Of a stretch of DNA of 64,000 nt, positions 48,502 to 59,034 are shown piece after piece. Made by a program: the position numbers and the translations under genes. Source of the DNA: Cupriavidus malaysiensis (GTDB lineage: Bacteria > Pseudomonadota > Gammaproteobacteria > Burkholderiales > Burkholderiaceae); NCBI RefSeq assembly GCF_001854325.1, contig NZ_CP017754.1, positions 1,488,001 through 1,552,000 of the forward strand. Direction: 5' to 3'. Below the pieces are notes generated by a model, which had not been told where the DNA came from, did no database searches, and worked only from the letters and a program-made list of their open reading frames with translations. Every line of letters begins with the position of its first letter. Within the stretch, counting starts at the first letter, position 1.

Positions 48502-49152
48502 TCAGTTCTTGGTGCCGAACAGGCGGTCGCCGGCGTCGCCGAGCCCCGGCACGATGTAGGCATCCTCGTTCAGGTGGCTGTCCAGCGAAGCCACGAACAG
48601 CTTCACGCCCGGATGGGCCTTCTGGAACACTTCCACGCCCTCGGGCGCGGCCACCAGCGCCACGAAGGTGATGGCCTCGTCCTTGACGCCGCGCCGCTTG
48701 AGCACGTCGACGGCATGCGCGGCGGAATAGCCGGTGGCCACCATCGGGTCGCACAGGATGAAGCTGCGGTCTTCCAGGTCGGGCAGCCGTACCAGGTATT
48801 CCACCGGACGGTGCTGCTCGTCGCGGTAGACGCCGATATGGCCGATGCGTGCCGAGGGAATCAGTTCGACCAGGCCGTCGCTCATGCCGACACCGGCGCG
48901 CAGCACGGGCACGATGGTCAGCTTCTTGCCGGCGATCACGGGGGCGTCCAGGGTGACCAGCGGGGTGTCGATGCGGCGCGTGGTCAGCGGCAGTTCGCGG
49001 GTGATCTCGTAGCCCATCAGCAGCGTGATCTCGCGCAGCAGTTCGCGGAAGGTGCGCGTGGAAGTCTCCTTGTCGCGCATGTGCGAGAGCTTGTGCTGGA
49101 TCAGCGGGTGATCGAGGATGAACAGGTTGGGAAAGCGCGGATCTTGTTTCAT
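48502..49152 (-). CDS. upp: Uracil phosphoribosyltransferase
   Basis: Salvages uracil with PRPP to give UMP. It is 216 residues. The PRPP-binding motif is [20 protein letters not shown], the uracil-binding tail [18 protein letters not shown] closes the protein, and the dimer-interface [16 protein letters not shown] is present. The upstream open frame continues antisense-like into the transporter gene and is not coding. Confidence 0.96.
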   Translation of the reverse strand: MKQDPRFPNLFILDHPLIQHKLSHMRDKETSTRTFRELLREITLLMGYEITRELPLTTRRIDTPLVTLDAPVIAGKKLTIVPVLRAGVGMSDGLVELIPSARIGHIGVYRDEQHRPVEYLVRLPDLEDRSFILCDPMVATGYSAAHAVDVLKRRGVKDEAITFVALVAAPEGVEVFQKAHPGVKLFVASLDSHLNEDAYIVPGLGDAGDRLFGTKN

Positions 49153-49304
49153 GGCGACGGCGAGGGCTCGGCGGGAGAGGGGAGGCGGGCGGCCGGGTCG
49201 GGGCGACCGGGCCGCCGCGCCGGTGTAGGCGGATTGTAATGGAAGCCGGCCGCCGCGCGGTCGGCCGGCCCGCCTTCCTCCGGGACCGCCCCCGGGATCC
49301 TGTC

Positions 49305-50705
49305 TCAGTCCAGCGCGCGGTTCTTCGACTCGATGTCCACCAGGAAGATGGCCAGGGCCGCCACGGCCAGGAAGGATGACAGCAGCGCCAGCGCGAGCGT
49401 GAACTGGCTGGCCATGATGGGGGCGACGATGGAGGGGGCGAAGAGGCCGCCGAAGCGCGCCATCGCGCCAGCGGTGCCCATGCCGCTGGCGCGCAGGTCG
49501 GTCGGGTAGACCTCGGGCGTGAAGGCATAGAGTGCGCCCCAGGTGCCGAGCAGCGCGAAGCTCATCAGCAAGGTCGAGCCGACCACGATGGCGGGGGACT
49601 GGCCCAGGCTGTAGAGCATGCAGCCCGCTGCGCTGAGCAGCAGGAAGCCGATCAGGGTCGGCTTGCGGCCCCAGCGCTCGACGCCGTGGGCGGCCAGCGC
49701 GAAGCCGGGCAGTTGTACCAGCGCCAGCAGGATCAGGAAGACCTGGCCACGCATGAAGCCGAAGCCCTGGCCTGCCAGCTTCACCGGAAGGTAGACGAAG
49801 ACGCCGTAGTAGGCGACAGAGATGAGCATCCAGGCGGCCAGCAGGCAGAGGGTGCGGCGCCGGCATCCCGCGGCGAACAGCGCCAGGACCGATTTGCGCT
49901 CGGCCTGCTGCGGTTCCAGCGGCGGGATCTCGGCGCTGACGCGATTGGCGGCTGCCACGCGCCGCAACACCGCGCGCGCTTCGTCGGAACGGCCCGAGCG
50001 GTTCAGGTAGAGCGGCGATTCTGGCACGAAGAGGCGGCACACCACGCCGACCAGGGCCGGGATGCCGGTGACGAAGAAGATCAGCCGCCAGGCGCTGTCG
50101 CCATGCGTGGTGGCGATCAGGGCCAGCACGGCGAGCAGGATGGTGCCGACCGCCCAGAACGACTCCAGCAGGACCAGCCAGCGGCCGCGGCGGTCGGCGG
50201 GGAGAAACTCGGCCATCATGGTGTAGTCGACCGGCAGGGTGCCGCCGACGCCGATGCCCGTCAGCAGGCGCAGCAGCAGCAGCCACTGGAAGTCCGGCGC
50301 GAAGGCGGAGGCGACGCCGCAGGCCGCGTCGATCACCACGGCCATCATCAGCACCGGGCGGCGCCCGATGCGGTCGGCCAGGCGGCCGAACACGAAGGCG
50401 CCGACCAGCATGCCGACGAAGAACATCGTCCCGGTCTGCAAGGCTGTCGGAACCGGGATGCCGAAGGTCGAGGCGATCGAAGGCGCGGTGAACCCGATCG
50501 ACAGCACCTGCATCGCGTCGGCCAGCCAGACCAGGCCGAAGATGACGAACAGGCGATACTGGAACTTGCCGACGCCGGCCGCGCGGATACCTTGCTCGAT
50601 CGTGATGGTGTGCGACATCGCCGGCCTCGGGCCTGGCTGGGAGGGGGAGCCGATCGTCGCCTCTGCGATGGTCGGGGATGGCAGGGATGAAATGGATGAT
50701 GACAT
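49305..50705 (-). CDS. MFS transporter, NiaP-type niacin transporter
   Basis: A 466-residue major facilitator with 12 predicted helices. The segments [44 protein letters not shown] and [27 protein letters not shown] match the SV2/NiaP group of aromatic-acid transporters. NiaP proteins of Ralstonia and Burkholderia have been shown to carry nicotinate or nicotinamide. Position next to the nic cluster suggests it supplies nicotinate for catabolism. AGGTGG lies before ATG 50705; a second in-frame ATG at 50618 gives a shorter N-terminus. The 456-base region upstream holds a triple 8-bp repeat and no gene. Substrate inferred from context. Confidence 0.85.
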   Translation of the reverse strand: MSSSISSLPSPTIAEATIGSPSQPGPRPAMSHTITIEQGIRAAGVGKFQYRLFVIFGLVWLADAMQVLSIGFTAPSIASTFGIPVPTALQTGTMFFVGMLVGAFVFGRLADRIGRRPVLMMAVVIDAACGVASAFAPDFQWLLLLRLLTGIGVGGTLPVDYTMMAEFLPADRRGRWLVLLESFWAVGTILLAVLALIATTHGDSAWRLIFFVTGIPALVGVVCRLFVPESPLYLNRSGRSDEARAVLRRVAAANRVSAEIPPLEPQQAERKSVLALFAAGCRRRTLCLLAAWMLISVAYYGVFVYLPVKLAGQGFGFMRGQVFLILLALVQLPGFALAAHGVERWGRKPTLIGFLLLSAAGCMLYSLGQSPAIVVGSTLLMSFALLGTWGALYAFTPEVYPTDLRASGMGTAGAMARFGGLFAPSIVAPIMASQFTLALALLSSFLAVAALAIFLVDIESKNRALD

Positions 50706-51002
50706 ATTGTCCACCTGTTCTGTAAGGCTGGTTCCTGAATCCGGAAGCCAACGTCCATCGCGGCGAGGCCGGGCGCATGATGCCATGCGCGCCACATCGC
50801 AATGAAACGTGGTGACGACTGCAGTCTGGAAAAGCGAGAACTATGCCGGGGGCGCCGGCAGCGGGTTCATCGGGCGCATGTGATACGGATACGTCATCGT
50901 CTCTCCTTGTTGTCTACCCATGGTGCGTTTCTCGTCTTGTCTCCGGGCCGGTACGCCACGCCTGTGCGCCGTCCTTGTGCCGGCATGCACCGTGGCGCGT
51001 CT

Positions 51003-51052
51003 CGCTGCATGTATGTAGTGCTCGCTACATATCGATTCAGTGTGCGCTACAT
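51003..51052 (-). promoter_or_regulatory. Three spaced 8-bp repeats upstream of the NiaP-type gene
   Basis: CGCTGCAT (51003-51010), CGCTACAT (51023-51030) and CGCTACAT (51045-51052) recur at 20- and 22-base spacing, about two helical turns. ATGTAG-TGCTCG-CTACAT (51013-51030) is also a perfect 6-bp inverted repeat. On the minus strand a CTGAAT -35 and TACATA -10 with 17-base spacing overlap these repeats. They look like operator sites for the transporter promoter, 300-350 bases upstream of its start codon. Confidence 0.5.
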
Positions 51053-51161
51053 GAGGGGTGCGGTAAGGTCGATCGCCGGCAGGCCGGCTTCGCTTCGCTC
51101 GTTCCGTGGTGGCGCCTGCGCGGGAAGGCGGTGCGCGGCCAGCCTGCCGCGCGGATCTCCG

Positions 51162-54100
51162 TCAGGGGCGGTGAGCGGGAGCGGCGCGCAGGCGCGCAAC
51201 CGTGGCATCGACGTCCTGCCACGCGGGTTTGTCGGGGGCAAAGCGTGCGCGCAGGTACCTTGCAAGGTCGGCGACCTGGCCGTCGTCCAGGCTGTCCGCA
51301 TAGGACGGCATCGCGCCGAGCGCGCTGTCGGGCGGCGCCGGCATGCCTTGCAGCAGCACCTGGATCACATTGTCGGGGCGGTCGGCGTGCAGGTTCGTGT
51401 TCAGCGCCAGGGAAGGTTTCACGCCGAACTGGCGCATGCCCTGCCCGGACTGGTGGCATACCGCGCAGGCGCTCTGGTACAGGCGCGCAGCGGGGCCGCT
51501 GAGCGAGGCGGCGGCTTGCGCGCTGCGCCGCTCGGCCTGCGCGGCCAGCGCGTCGATGCGCTCGGGTGCGGGAGGCGGCGCGGCGAACGAGGCGATGTAG
51601 TGGGCGATGGCCTGCACGTCAGATGCGGGCAACTGGGTGAGTTCCTCCACCACCGGCGCCATCGGGCCGGCGGCGGCGCCATGATGGGCGGCGTAGCCGC
51701 CGCGCAGGTAGGTGAACAAGGCCTCCTCGGTCCACGGCACCGGTGCGCGCGACAGGGCGGTCAGGGCGGGCGCTTCCCAGCCCTCGGCGCTGCCCCCCGA
51801 CAGGTAGTGGCGGCCGCCTTTTTCCGCGCCGAGCGCGTTGCGCGGCGAATGGCAGGCGCTGCAATGGCCCAGGCCTTCCGCCAGGTAGGCGCCGCGGTTC
51901 CACAGCGGCGAGCGCGCGGCGTCGGGGCGGAATGGCGCGTTGCGGTGGAACAGCAGGTTCCAGCCCGCCAGCAGCGGCCGCAGCTGGAACGGGAAGGCGA
52001 GTTCGGTGCGGGGTGCGGTGGCCCGCACCGGCTCGGCCGACATCAGGTAGGCGTACAGCGCCTGCAGGTCGGCATCGCTGATCTTGGCGAAGGCCGTATA
52101 GGGGAAGGCGGGATACAGGCGGTGGCCGTCGCGGTGCACGCCTTCGCGCATGGCGCGCTCGAAGGCGGCGAACGACCAGGTGCCGATGCCGGTCTCGGCA
52201 TCGGGGGTGATATTGGTGCTGTACACCGTGCCGAACGGCGTTTCGAGCGCCAGCCCGCCGGCGTTCTTCGGGCCGCCGGGAGCGGTATGGCAGACGGCGC
52301 AATCGCCCGCGGCCGCCACCAGCCGGCCGCGCTCCAGCGTGGCCGCGGAGTAGAAGCCCGGTTCGGGTGGCGCCACCGGTGCGAGCGGTGCGCGCCAGGG
52401 CAGCACGGTGGCGCACAGGCTCGCCGCCGCTGCCGCGCCGGCGGCAAGCCAGCCGCGCCGGCGGCGCGCCTTGCCGGCAGCTTGCGCCGCCAGCGCCAGG
52501 CGCAGGCGGTCGGCGCTGAACGGCGGTTCGCGCAGGCGCACGCCGGTGGCGTCGAAGATGGCGTTGGCCACTGCCGCGGCGGCCGGCAGCGTGGCCGCGG
52601 CACCCGCCGCCAGCGTGGGGCGCGAGGCCAGGGCGCCGGCCATGCGGATGTCCGGCGCCCTGGTCCTGGTGGCAGGGAGAGCGGCTGTGGCCGGCGCCTG
52701 CAGTGCCGAGGCGGCCGGAGTCCACGGTGCCCCTGATGCCGCCCAGGTGTCGAACGCCGGCGGCGGAGCGGTCAGTTGCTGTGCGGTCTGCGCTGCCAGT
52801 TGCTCCATCGGCGGCGAGGTCGCGGAGGTAGGTCCGGGCGCCGCGGCTTCACTGTCGTGGCCGACGGTGACACGCGTGACCGCGAGCTCACCGGTGGTGC
52901 CGTCTATCTCCACTTCGGCCACCCAGGCCGACCAGCTCGGCGCCGCCTCGTCTTCCACTGCATGCGCGTAAGCGAAGCCGCGGCCGCGGCGCACATTGCC
53001 GCCACCGCCCGTCGCGCGGACGGGCGGTGGCTCCGAGGACCATCCGGCGCGCTGCGCCACCTCGCGGATCAGTGCCGCGCCGCGCGCGTCGTCGAGGTGG
53101 TCGAGCCGCAGCGACACCGGGTCGACCCGGGCGCCGACGGCGATCTCGTCGAAATGCGACTCCTGGGCGAAGACCCGGGCGCGTGCGTTGGCCAGGCTGT
53201 CGCCCCGGCCATCGGCCGATCGCGTGCCGGCCGCGCTCGCGTCGGTGCCGGCGGCGTGGATCTCGATATGGGGGATGCGATAGGGCAGCAGCGCTGTGCT
53301 GGGCGCACACGCGTTTCCGCTATCGATGGTTTCGGCGAACTCGTCGAACTCGGCGACGTCGGCGACCGGTGCCGCCGTGCGCGTCAGCCAGAGCGCCAGC
53401 GGTACGGCCGGGGCACGGGTGCCGCCGAGCGTGGCGGCATAGGCGTGGAGCGCGGCACCGCTGTGCGCGCTGTCGATCCGCCAGTCGAGCGTGGCATCGG
53501 CGAGGCCGGCATCGGCTGCGCTCAGGGTTCGCCGCACGCATGCCTGCGCCGCCTGTGCCAGCAGCGCGGCGTCGGCGGCGGCATGGTGCGCGAGCAGGGC
53601 GGTGTCGGCGCCATCGTGCGCGCTCTGCCAGCACAGTAGCGTGACCTGTCGCTCGTCGATGTCGAGCAGGGCGGCGAGTTCGGCGCGCAAGGCGCCCGGG
53701 CGGGTGCTGGGCAGCCAGACGCGCAATGTGCCGTCGCGCCAGTCGGCGATCGCGGTGCAGGTAGCGGAGTCCGGCTGCATGCCGGCCAGCGGCCAACGGT
53801 AGCGCCGCGACTGGCGCGTCTGCGCCTGCTCGAATGCGGCGGCGGCGTTGCCGTGCCGCGCCAGCGTCCGCCGTGGCACCGGCGCAGGGTCCGGCGCGGG
53901 CGGCGGAGCCCAGCGGGCGCACAGCGCCTTGGCGGCTTGCGCGGCCTGCTCGGCCGAATCGGCCACCACGCCCGCAAAGTCCTGGCGCACGACCACCGTC
54001 CGCGCGCCCGGCGCAGCCGCAGCGGCTTGCGTATCCGCGCCAAGCAGGCGTGCCACGAGCGGCCGCCCGCCCGACCAGCGCAGGCCGGGCGGGCGCAACA

Positions 54101-54188
54101 CATGCGCGGCCAGGCTGTGCGCCGGAGGCGGCTGGTCTCCTGGCCACGTGGCGGGCGCTGCCGGGTGCGGAGCCTGGGTGTCGTTCAC
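51162..54188 (-). CDS. Triheme cytochrome c with degenerate molybdopterin-like N-terminal domain (NicB-like)
   Basis: 1,008 residues from a GTG start that overlaps the nicA stop (GTGA). Residues about 20-560 align with the molybdopterin subunit at 59843 (for example ADWRDGTLRVWLPS beside ADWRDEGLTVWSG) but lack its first 230 residues. The catalytic motif GAGES is AAGAA here, with Ala530 at the Glu position, so this domain should be inactive. A helix GWLAAGAAAAASLCATVLPW follows an RRRR stretch, then three c-type haem sites: CAVCH 630-634, CSACH 776-780, CAVCH 908-912. Predicted role: membrane-anchored periplasmic electron acceptor of nicotinate dehydrogenase, with the degenerate domain as a docking scaffold. 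This role is inferred; the sequence features are seen. Confidence 0.85.
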   Translation of the reverse strand: MNDTQAPHPAAPATWPGDQPPPAHSLAAHVLRPPGLRWSGGRPLVARLLGADTQAAAAAPGARTVVVRQDFAGVVADSAEQAAQAAKALCARWAPPPAPDPAPVPRRTLARHGNAAAAFEQAQTRQSRRYRWPLAGMQPDSATCTAIADWRDGTLRVWLPSTRPGALRAELAALLDIDERQVTLLCWQSAHDGADTALLAHHAAADAALLAQAAQACVRRTLSAADAGLADATLDWRIDSAHSGAALHAYAATLGGTRAPAVPLALWLTRTAAPVADVAEFDEFAETIDSGNACAPSTALLPYRIPHIEIHAAGTDASAAGTRSADGRGDSLANARARVFAQESHFDEIAVGARVDPVSLRLDHLDDARGAALIREVAQRAGWSSEPPPVRATGGGGNVRRGRGFAYAHAVEDEAAPSWSAWVAEVEIDGTTGELAVTRVTVGHDSEAAAPGPTSATSPPMEQLAAQTAQQLTAPPPAFDTWAASGAPWTPAASALQAPATAALPATRTRAPDIRMAGALASRPTLAAGAAATLPAAAAVANAIFDATGVRLREPPFSADRLRLALAAQAAGKARRRRGWLAAGAAAAASLCATVLPWRAPLAPVAPPEPGFYSAATLERGRLVAAAGDCAVCHTAPGGPKNAGGLALETPFGTVYSTNITPDAETGIGTWSFAAFERAMREGVHRDGHRLYPAFPYTAFAKISDADLQALYAYLMSAEPVRATAPRTELAFPFQLRPLLAGWNLLFHRNAPFRPDAARSPLWNRGAYLAEGLGHCSACHSPRNALGAEKGGRHYLSGGSAEGWEAPALTALSRAPVPWTEEALFTYLRGGYAAHHGAAAGPMAPVVEELTQLPASDVQAIAHYIASFAAPPPAPERIDALAAQAERRSAQAAASLSGPAARLYQSACAVCHQSGQGMRQFGVKPSLALNTNLHADRPDNVIQVLLQGMPAPPDSALGAMPSYADSLDDGQVADLARYLRARFAPDKPAWQDVDATVARLRAAPAHRP

Positions 54189-54682
54189 GGCTGCGCTCCT
54201 GCTTCGTTCCTGCGCTGCAGCAATGCGGCGCGCTGCACCGCGCGCACGATCTCGACATGCGTGCCGCAGCGGCACAGGTTGAAGCGCAGGGCCTCGCGGA
54301 TCTCGTCCTCGCTCGGGGCCGGGTTGTCCGCCAGCAGTGCCTTGGCGGTCATGATCATGCCGTTGAGGCAGTAGCCGCACTGCGCGGCCTGCTCGTCGAT
54401 GAAGGCCTGCTGCACCGGGTCGGGCCGCTGCGGCGTGCCGAGTCCCTCCAGCGTGGTGACGGCGCGCCCCAGCACGGCCTTCACCGGCAGCACGCAGGCG
54501 CGCGCGGCGAGGCCGTCCACCAGCACCGTGCAGGCCCCGCACTGGCCCAGTCCGCAGCCGTACTTCGGGCCATTGCAGGCGAGGTCGTTGCGCAGGATAT
54601 AGAGCAGTGGCGTGTCGGGCGCCACGCAGAGCGTGTGCTCGGCGTGGTTGACATCGAGGGTCAGGGGGCGGGGCGTGTTCAT
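54185..54682 (-). CDS. nicA: Nicotinate dehydrogenase small FeS subunit
   Basis: 165-residue subunit of the xanthine-dehydrogenase family carrying two [2Fe-2S] clusters. The plant-type ferredoxin cluster is Cys43, Cys48, Cys51 and Cys63; the second is Cys102, Cys105, Cys137 and Cys139 in CGYC...CRC. It passes electrons from the molybdenum centre to haem in hydroxylation of nicotinate to 6-hydroxynicotinate. The next gene (NicB-like cytochrome) overlaps by four bases. nicC is 126 bases upstream. The catalytic partner is encoded at 59843. Confidence 0.92.
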   Translation of the reverse strand: MNTPRPLTLDVNHAEHTLCVAPDTPLLYILRNDLACNGPKYGCGLGQCGACTVLVDGLAARACVLPVKAVLGRAVTTLEGLGTPQRPDPVQQAFIDEQAAQCGYCLNGMIMTAKALLADNPAPSEDEIREALRFNLCRCGTHVEIVRAVQRAALLQRRNEAGAQP

Positions 54683-54808
54683 CGGAGCAAGGGGGCGGTT
54701 TGCACTGCACGCGTCGCGGCGCCGTTCCCCTTCATGAGCGAGGGGATGCGGCGCCAGGCACCGGTACCGCGTGGTCGCGGTGCGCCGGCTGGGTGGTTCA
54801 GGCGGACA

Positions 54809-56068
<1,260 letters not shown>

Positions 56069-56217
56069 GGAACAATGCAATGAACCTATGGAAAACCCTG
56101 ATGCTTAGATGGGGTCGGCATGTTGCTGCGCAATATTGGCGAATTTAACCGCGAAAACGGGGAATCGAATATTCAGCGTGCACTGAATGAGTGCCGCCTT
56201 GCTGGCGTGGAATCTGT

Positions 56218-56246
56218 TTGCTTATATAGAGTGTGTACACTACAAT
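56218..56246 (+). promoter_or_regulatory. nicE promoter with NicR-like operator
   Basis: -35 TTGCTT (56218-56223) and -10 TACAAT (56241-56246) with exactly 17 bases between. The same 12-mer AGTGTGTACACT lies at 56230-56241 between the two hexamers, in the same orientation relative to transcription as in the nicC promoter. Transcription would start near 56253. The 350-base divergent region 55970-56319 contains only these elements. Confidence 0.72.
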
Positions 56247-56319
56247 CGACCGCAGCCGCAGACAGGCGCCTGGCGCGATGGATCGGAGCGGCGGGTAGGC
56301 ATTCCCCGGAACAGACAAG

Positions 56320-57087
56320 ATGACGGAGTCGACAGTGCAGAACGTTTTCCGAATCGGCCAGATCGTGCCGAGCTCCAATACGACCATGGAGACCGAGATC
56401 CCCGCCATGCTCACTGCGCGGCAACAGATCCGCCCCGAGCGCTTCACCTTCCATTCGAGCCGCATGCGCATGAAGAAGGTGGTCAAGGAGGAACTGGCCG
56501 CGATGGACGCGGAGTCCGACCGCTGCGCCGTGGAGCTGTCCGACGCGCGCGTGGACGTGCTCGGCTACGCCTGCCTGGTGGCCATCATGGCGATGGGCCA
56601 TGGCTACCACCGCCAATCTGAGCGGCGGCTGCAGGCGCATACCGCCGGGAACGGCGGGGCGGCGCCGGTGATCACCAGCGCGGGCGCGCTGGTCGATGCG
56701 CTCAAGGTGATCGGCGCCAGGCGCATCGCCGTGGTCGCGCCCTATATGAAACCGCTTACCGAGCTGGTGGTCGACTACCTGCGCCATGAAGGCTACGAGG
56801 TGGTGGACTACCGCGCGCTGGAGATTCCCGACAACCTCGAGGTAGGCCGCCACGATCCGGCCAGGCTGCCGGGCATCGTCGCCCAGATGGACATTGCCGA
56901 GGCCGATGCCATCGTGCTGTCGGCCTGCGTGCAGATGCCGTCGCTGCCCGCGGTGGCGAAGGTGGAGGCGATGACCGGCAAGCCGGTGGTCACCGCCGCC
57001 ATTGCCACCACCTATGCGATGCTGCGCGCGCTGGACCTCGAGCCGGTGGTGCCGGGCGCGGGCGCGCTGCTGTCGGGCGCCTACTGA
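56320..57087 (+). CDS. nicE: Maleate cis-trans isomerase
   Basis: Isomerises maleate to fumarate, the last step of the pathway. It is 255 residues of the Asp/Glu racemase superfamily. The two catalytic cysteines are Cys85 in GYACLVAIMAMG and Cys203 in LSACVQMPSL. It begins MTESTVQNVFRIGQIVPSSN with the phosphate-free carboxylate-binding PSSNTTMETEIP loop. It heads the plus-strand unit nicE-nicD-nicX-nicF-nicB2 with nicD 10 bases later. Confidence 0.93.
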   Translation: MTESTVQNVFRIGQIVPSSNTTMETEIPAMLTARQQIRPERFTFHSSRMRMKKVVKEELAAMDAESDRCAVELSDARVDVLGYACLVAIMAMGHGYHRQSERRLQAHTAGNGGAAPVITSAGALVDALKVIGARRIAVVAPYMKPLTELVVDYLRHEGYEVVDYRALEIPDNLEVGRHDPARLPGIVAQMDIAEADAIVLSACVQMPSLPAVAKVEAMTGKPVVTAAIATTYAMLRALDLEPVVPGAGALLSGAY

Positions 57088-57097
57088 GGACCGGACC

Positions 57098-57931
57098 ATG
57101 AGCACCTTCCTGTATGGCGGAAACGTCCTGGCCAACGGCATCCGCCAGCACTACCTGCGCTATGGCGGCAGCGAGGGCGCGCGCGCCGCGCGCGATGCCG
57201 TGATCATCGTGCCGGGCATCACCAGCCCGGCCATCACCTGGGGTTTCGTCGGCGAGCGCTTCGGCCAGTGCTTCGATACCTATGTCATCGACGTGCGCGG
57301 GCGCGGCCTGTCCGCGGCCGGCGACACGCTCGACTACAGCCTGGACGCGCAGGCCGCCGACGTGATCGCGCTGGCCGGGGCGCTGGGCCTGCAGCGCTAT
57401 GCCATCGTCGGCCACTCGATGGGCGGGCGCATCGGCGTGCGCGCCGCACGCCAGCAGCCGGCCGGGCTGACGCGGCTGGTGATGGTGGATCCGCCGGTCT
57501 CCGGTCCGGGGCGCCGGGCGTATCCCGCGCAACTGCCCTGGTACATCGACTCCATCCGCCTGGCGCGCGCGGGCACCGATGCGGAGGGCATGCGCCGCTT
57601 CTGCCCGACGTGGACCGAGGAGCAGTTGCGCCTGCGCGCCGAGTGGCTGCACACCTGCGACGAGCGCGCGGTGCTGGCCAGCTTCGACGGCTTCCACCAG
57701 GACGATATCCACGGCGACCTGCCGCACGTGGCCGTGCCCACGCTGCTGATGACCGCCGGCCGCGGCGACGTGGTGGGCGCGCAGGACGTGCAGGAAATCC
57801 GTGCGCTGCTGCCGGGCGTGCAGGTCAGCCATGTGGCGGATGCCGGCCACATGATCCCGTGGGACGACGAGGCGGGTTTCTACCGCGCCTTCGGCGACTT
57901 CCTCGGTGCTGCGCTGGTGGCTTCGGCCTGA
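57098..57931 (+). CDS. nicD: N-formylmaleamate deformylase
   Basis: Alpha/beta hydrolase removing formate from N-formylmaleamate to give maleamate. It is 277 residues. The nucleophile elbow is GHSMGG with Ser107; the C-terminal His is in ADAGHMIPWDD, and an acidic residue lies in TAGRGDVVG between them. The start is ATG 57098, ten bases after the nicE stop. Position between nicE and nicX matches P. putida nicEDX context. Confidence 0.92.
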   Translation: MSTFLYGGNVLANGIRQHYLRYGGSEGARAARDAVIIVPGITSPAITWGFVGERFGQCFDTYVIDVRGRGLSAAGDTLDYSLDAQAADVIALAGALGLQRYAIVGHSMGGRIGVRAARQQPAGLTRLVMVDPPVSGPGRRAYPAQLPWYIDSIRLARAGTDAEGMRRFCPTWTEEQLRLRAEWLHTCDERAVLASFDGFHQDDIHGDLPHVAVPTLLMTAGRGDVVGAQDVQEIRALLPGVQVSHVADAGHMIPWDDEAGFYRAFGDFLGAALVASA

Positions 57932-57954
57932 TCTTTGCCTTCGGAGGAACAGAG

Positions 57955-59034
57955 ATGTCCGTAAGCGACTACGACCTGACCCGGGCGTGGCAGCAGGTGC
58001 TGGCACTGTCGAAGCTGGAGCCCGGCCAGACCGTCACCGTGCTGACCGGTGCCGCCACGCATCCGCAGACGCTGCGCACCGCGCTGGTGGCGGCCGCATC
58101 GATGGGCGCCATCGTCAACCGGCTGGACCTGCCGCCGGTCAACGGCGACAAGGCACTGAGCCGCGATGCGCTGGCCTACCTCGGCACCACGCCGCTGACC
58201 GGCAACGCGGCCGCCATCGCTGCGCTCAAGGCGAGCGACCTGGTGCTCGACCTGATGACACTGCTGTTCTCGCCCGAGCAGCATGACATCCTCTCCGCCG
58301 GCACCCGGATCCTGCTGGCGGTGGAGCCGCCCGAGGTGCTCGTGCGCATGGTGCCGACGGCAGCGGACCGCGCGCGCGTGAAGGCTGCCACGGCACGCCT
58401 GGCGCGCGCGCGCCGGATGCAGGTCGTCTCCGACGCCGGCACCGACCTGTGCTGCCGCCTGGGTGAGTTCCCGGCCATCAGCGAATACGGCTTCGTCGAC
58501 GAAGCCGGCCGCTGGGACCACTGGCCGAGCGGCTTCGTGCTGACCTGGCCGGACGAGGGGGGCACCGACGGCACCATCGTGCTGGACCGCGGCGACATCC
58601 TGCTGCCGATGAAGTCCTATGTGCAGGCACCGATCCGCGTCACGGTGGAGGCCGGCTACGTGACCGCCATCGAAGGCGGCCTGGATGCCGAACTGCTGGC
58701 CGACTACATGGCCTCGTTCAACGATCCCGAGGCCTATGCGATGTCGCATGTCGGCTGGGGCCTGCAGCCGCGCGCGAGCTGGGCGGCGCTGGCCATGTAC
58801 GACCGCGAGGCCACCATCGGCATGGACGCGCGCGCCTACGAAGGCAATTTCCTCTGCTCGTTCGGCCCCAACAACGAAGCGGGCGGCAGCCGCACCACCG
58901 CCTGCCACATCGATATCCCGATGCGCCGCTGCACCGTGAGCCTGGATGGTGAGCCGGTAGTGGTGCGCGGCCAGGTGATGGATGGACACCACGCACCCGT
59001 CGCCACACGGTTCAAGGAGAAGCGCCATGCATGA
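57955..59034 (+). CDS. nicX: 2,5-dihydroxypyridine 5,6-dioxygenase
   Basis: Fe(II) extradiol-type dioxygenase that opens the pyridine ring of 2,5-dihydroxypyridine to N-formylmaleamate. It is 359 residues. The metal triad is His265 (SHVGWGL), His318 and Asp320 (TACHIDIPM), the same numbering as reported for P. putida NicX. A strong GGAGGAA lies before ATG 57955. nicF overlaps the last eight bases. Confidence 0.95.
   Translation: MSVSDYDLTRAWQQVLALSKLEPGQTVTVLTGAATHPQTLRTALVAAASMGAIVNRLDLPPVNGDKALSRDALAYLGTTPLTGNAAAIAALKASDLVLDLMTLLFSPEQHDILSAGTRILLAVEPPEVLVRMVPTAADRARVKAATARLARARRMQVVSDAGTDLCCRLGEFPAISEYGFVDEAGRWDHWPSGFVLTWPDEGGTDGTIVLDRGDILLPMKSYVQAPIRVTVEAGYVTAIEGGLDAELLADYMASFNDPEAYAMSHVGWGLQPRASWAALAMYDREATIGMDARAYEGNFLCSFGPNNEAGGSRTTACHIDIPMRRCTVSLDGEPVVVRGQVMDGHHAPVATRFKEKRHA

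Noticed and set aside
49153..50802. Apparent fusion of upp with a long N-terminal extension
   Set aside because: The extension is an out-of-frame reading of the MFS transporter on the same strand. upp has its own start at 49152 and its normal 216-residue length.
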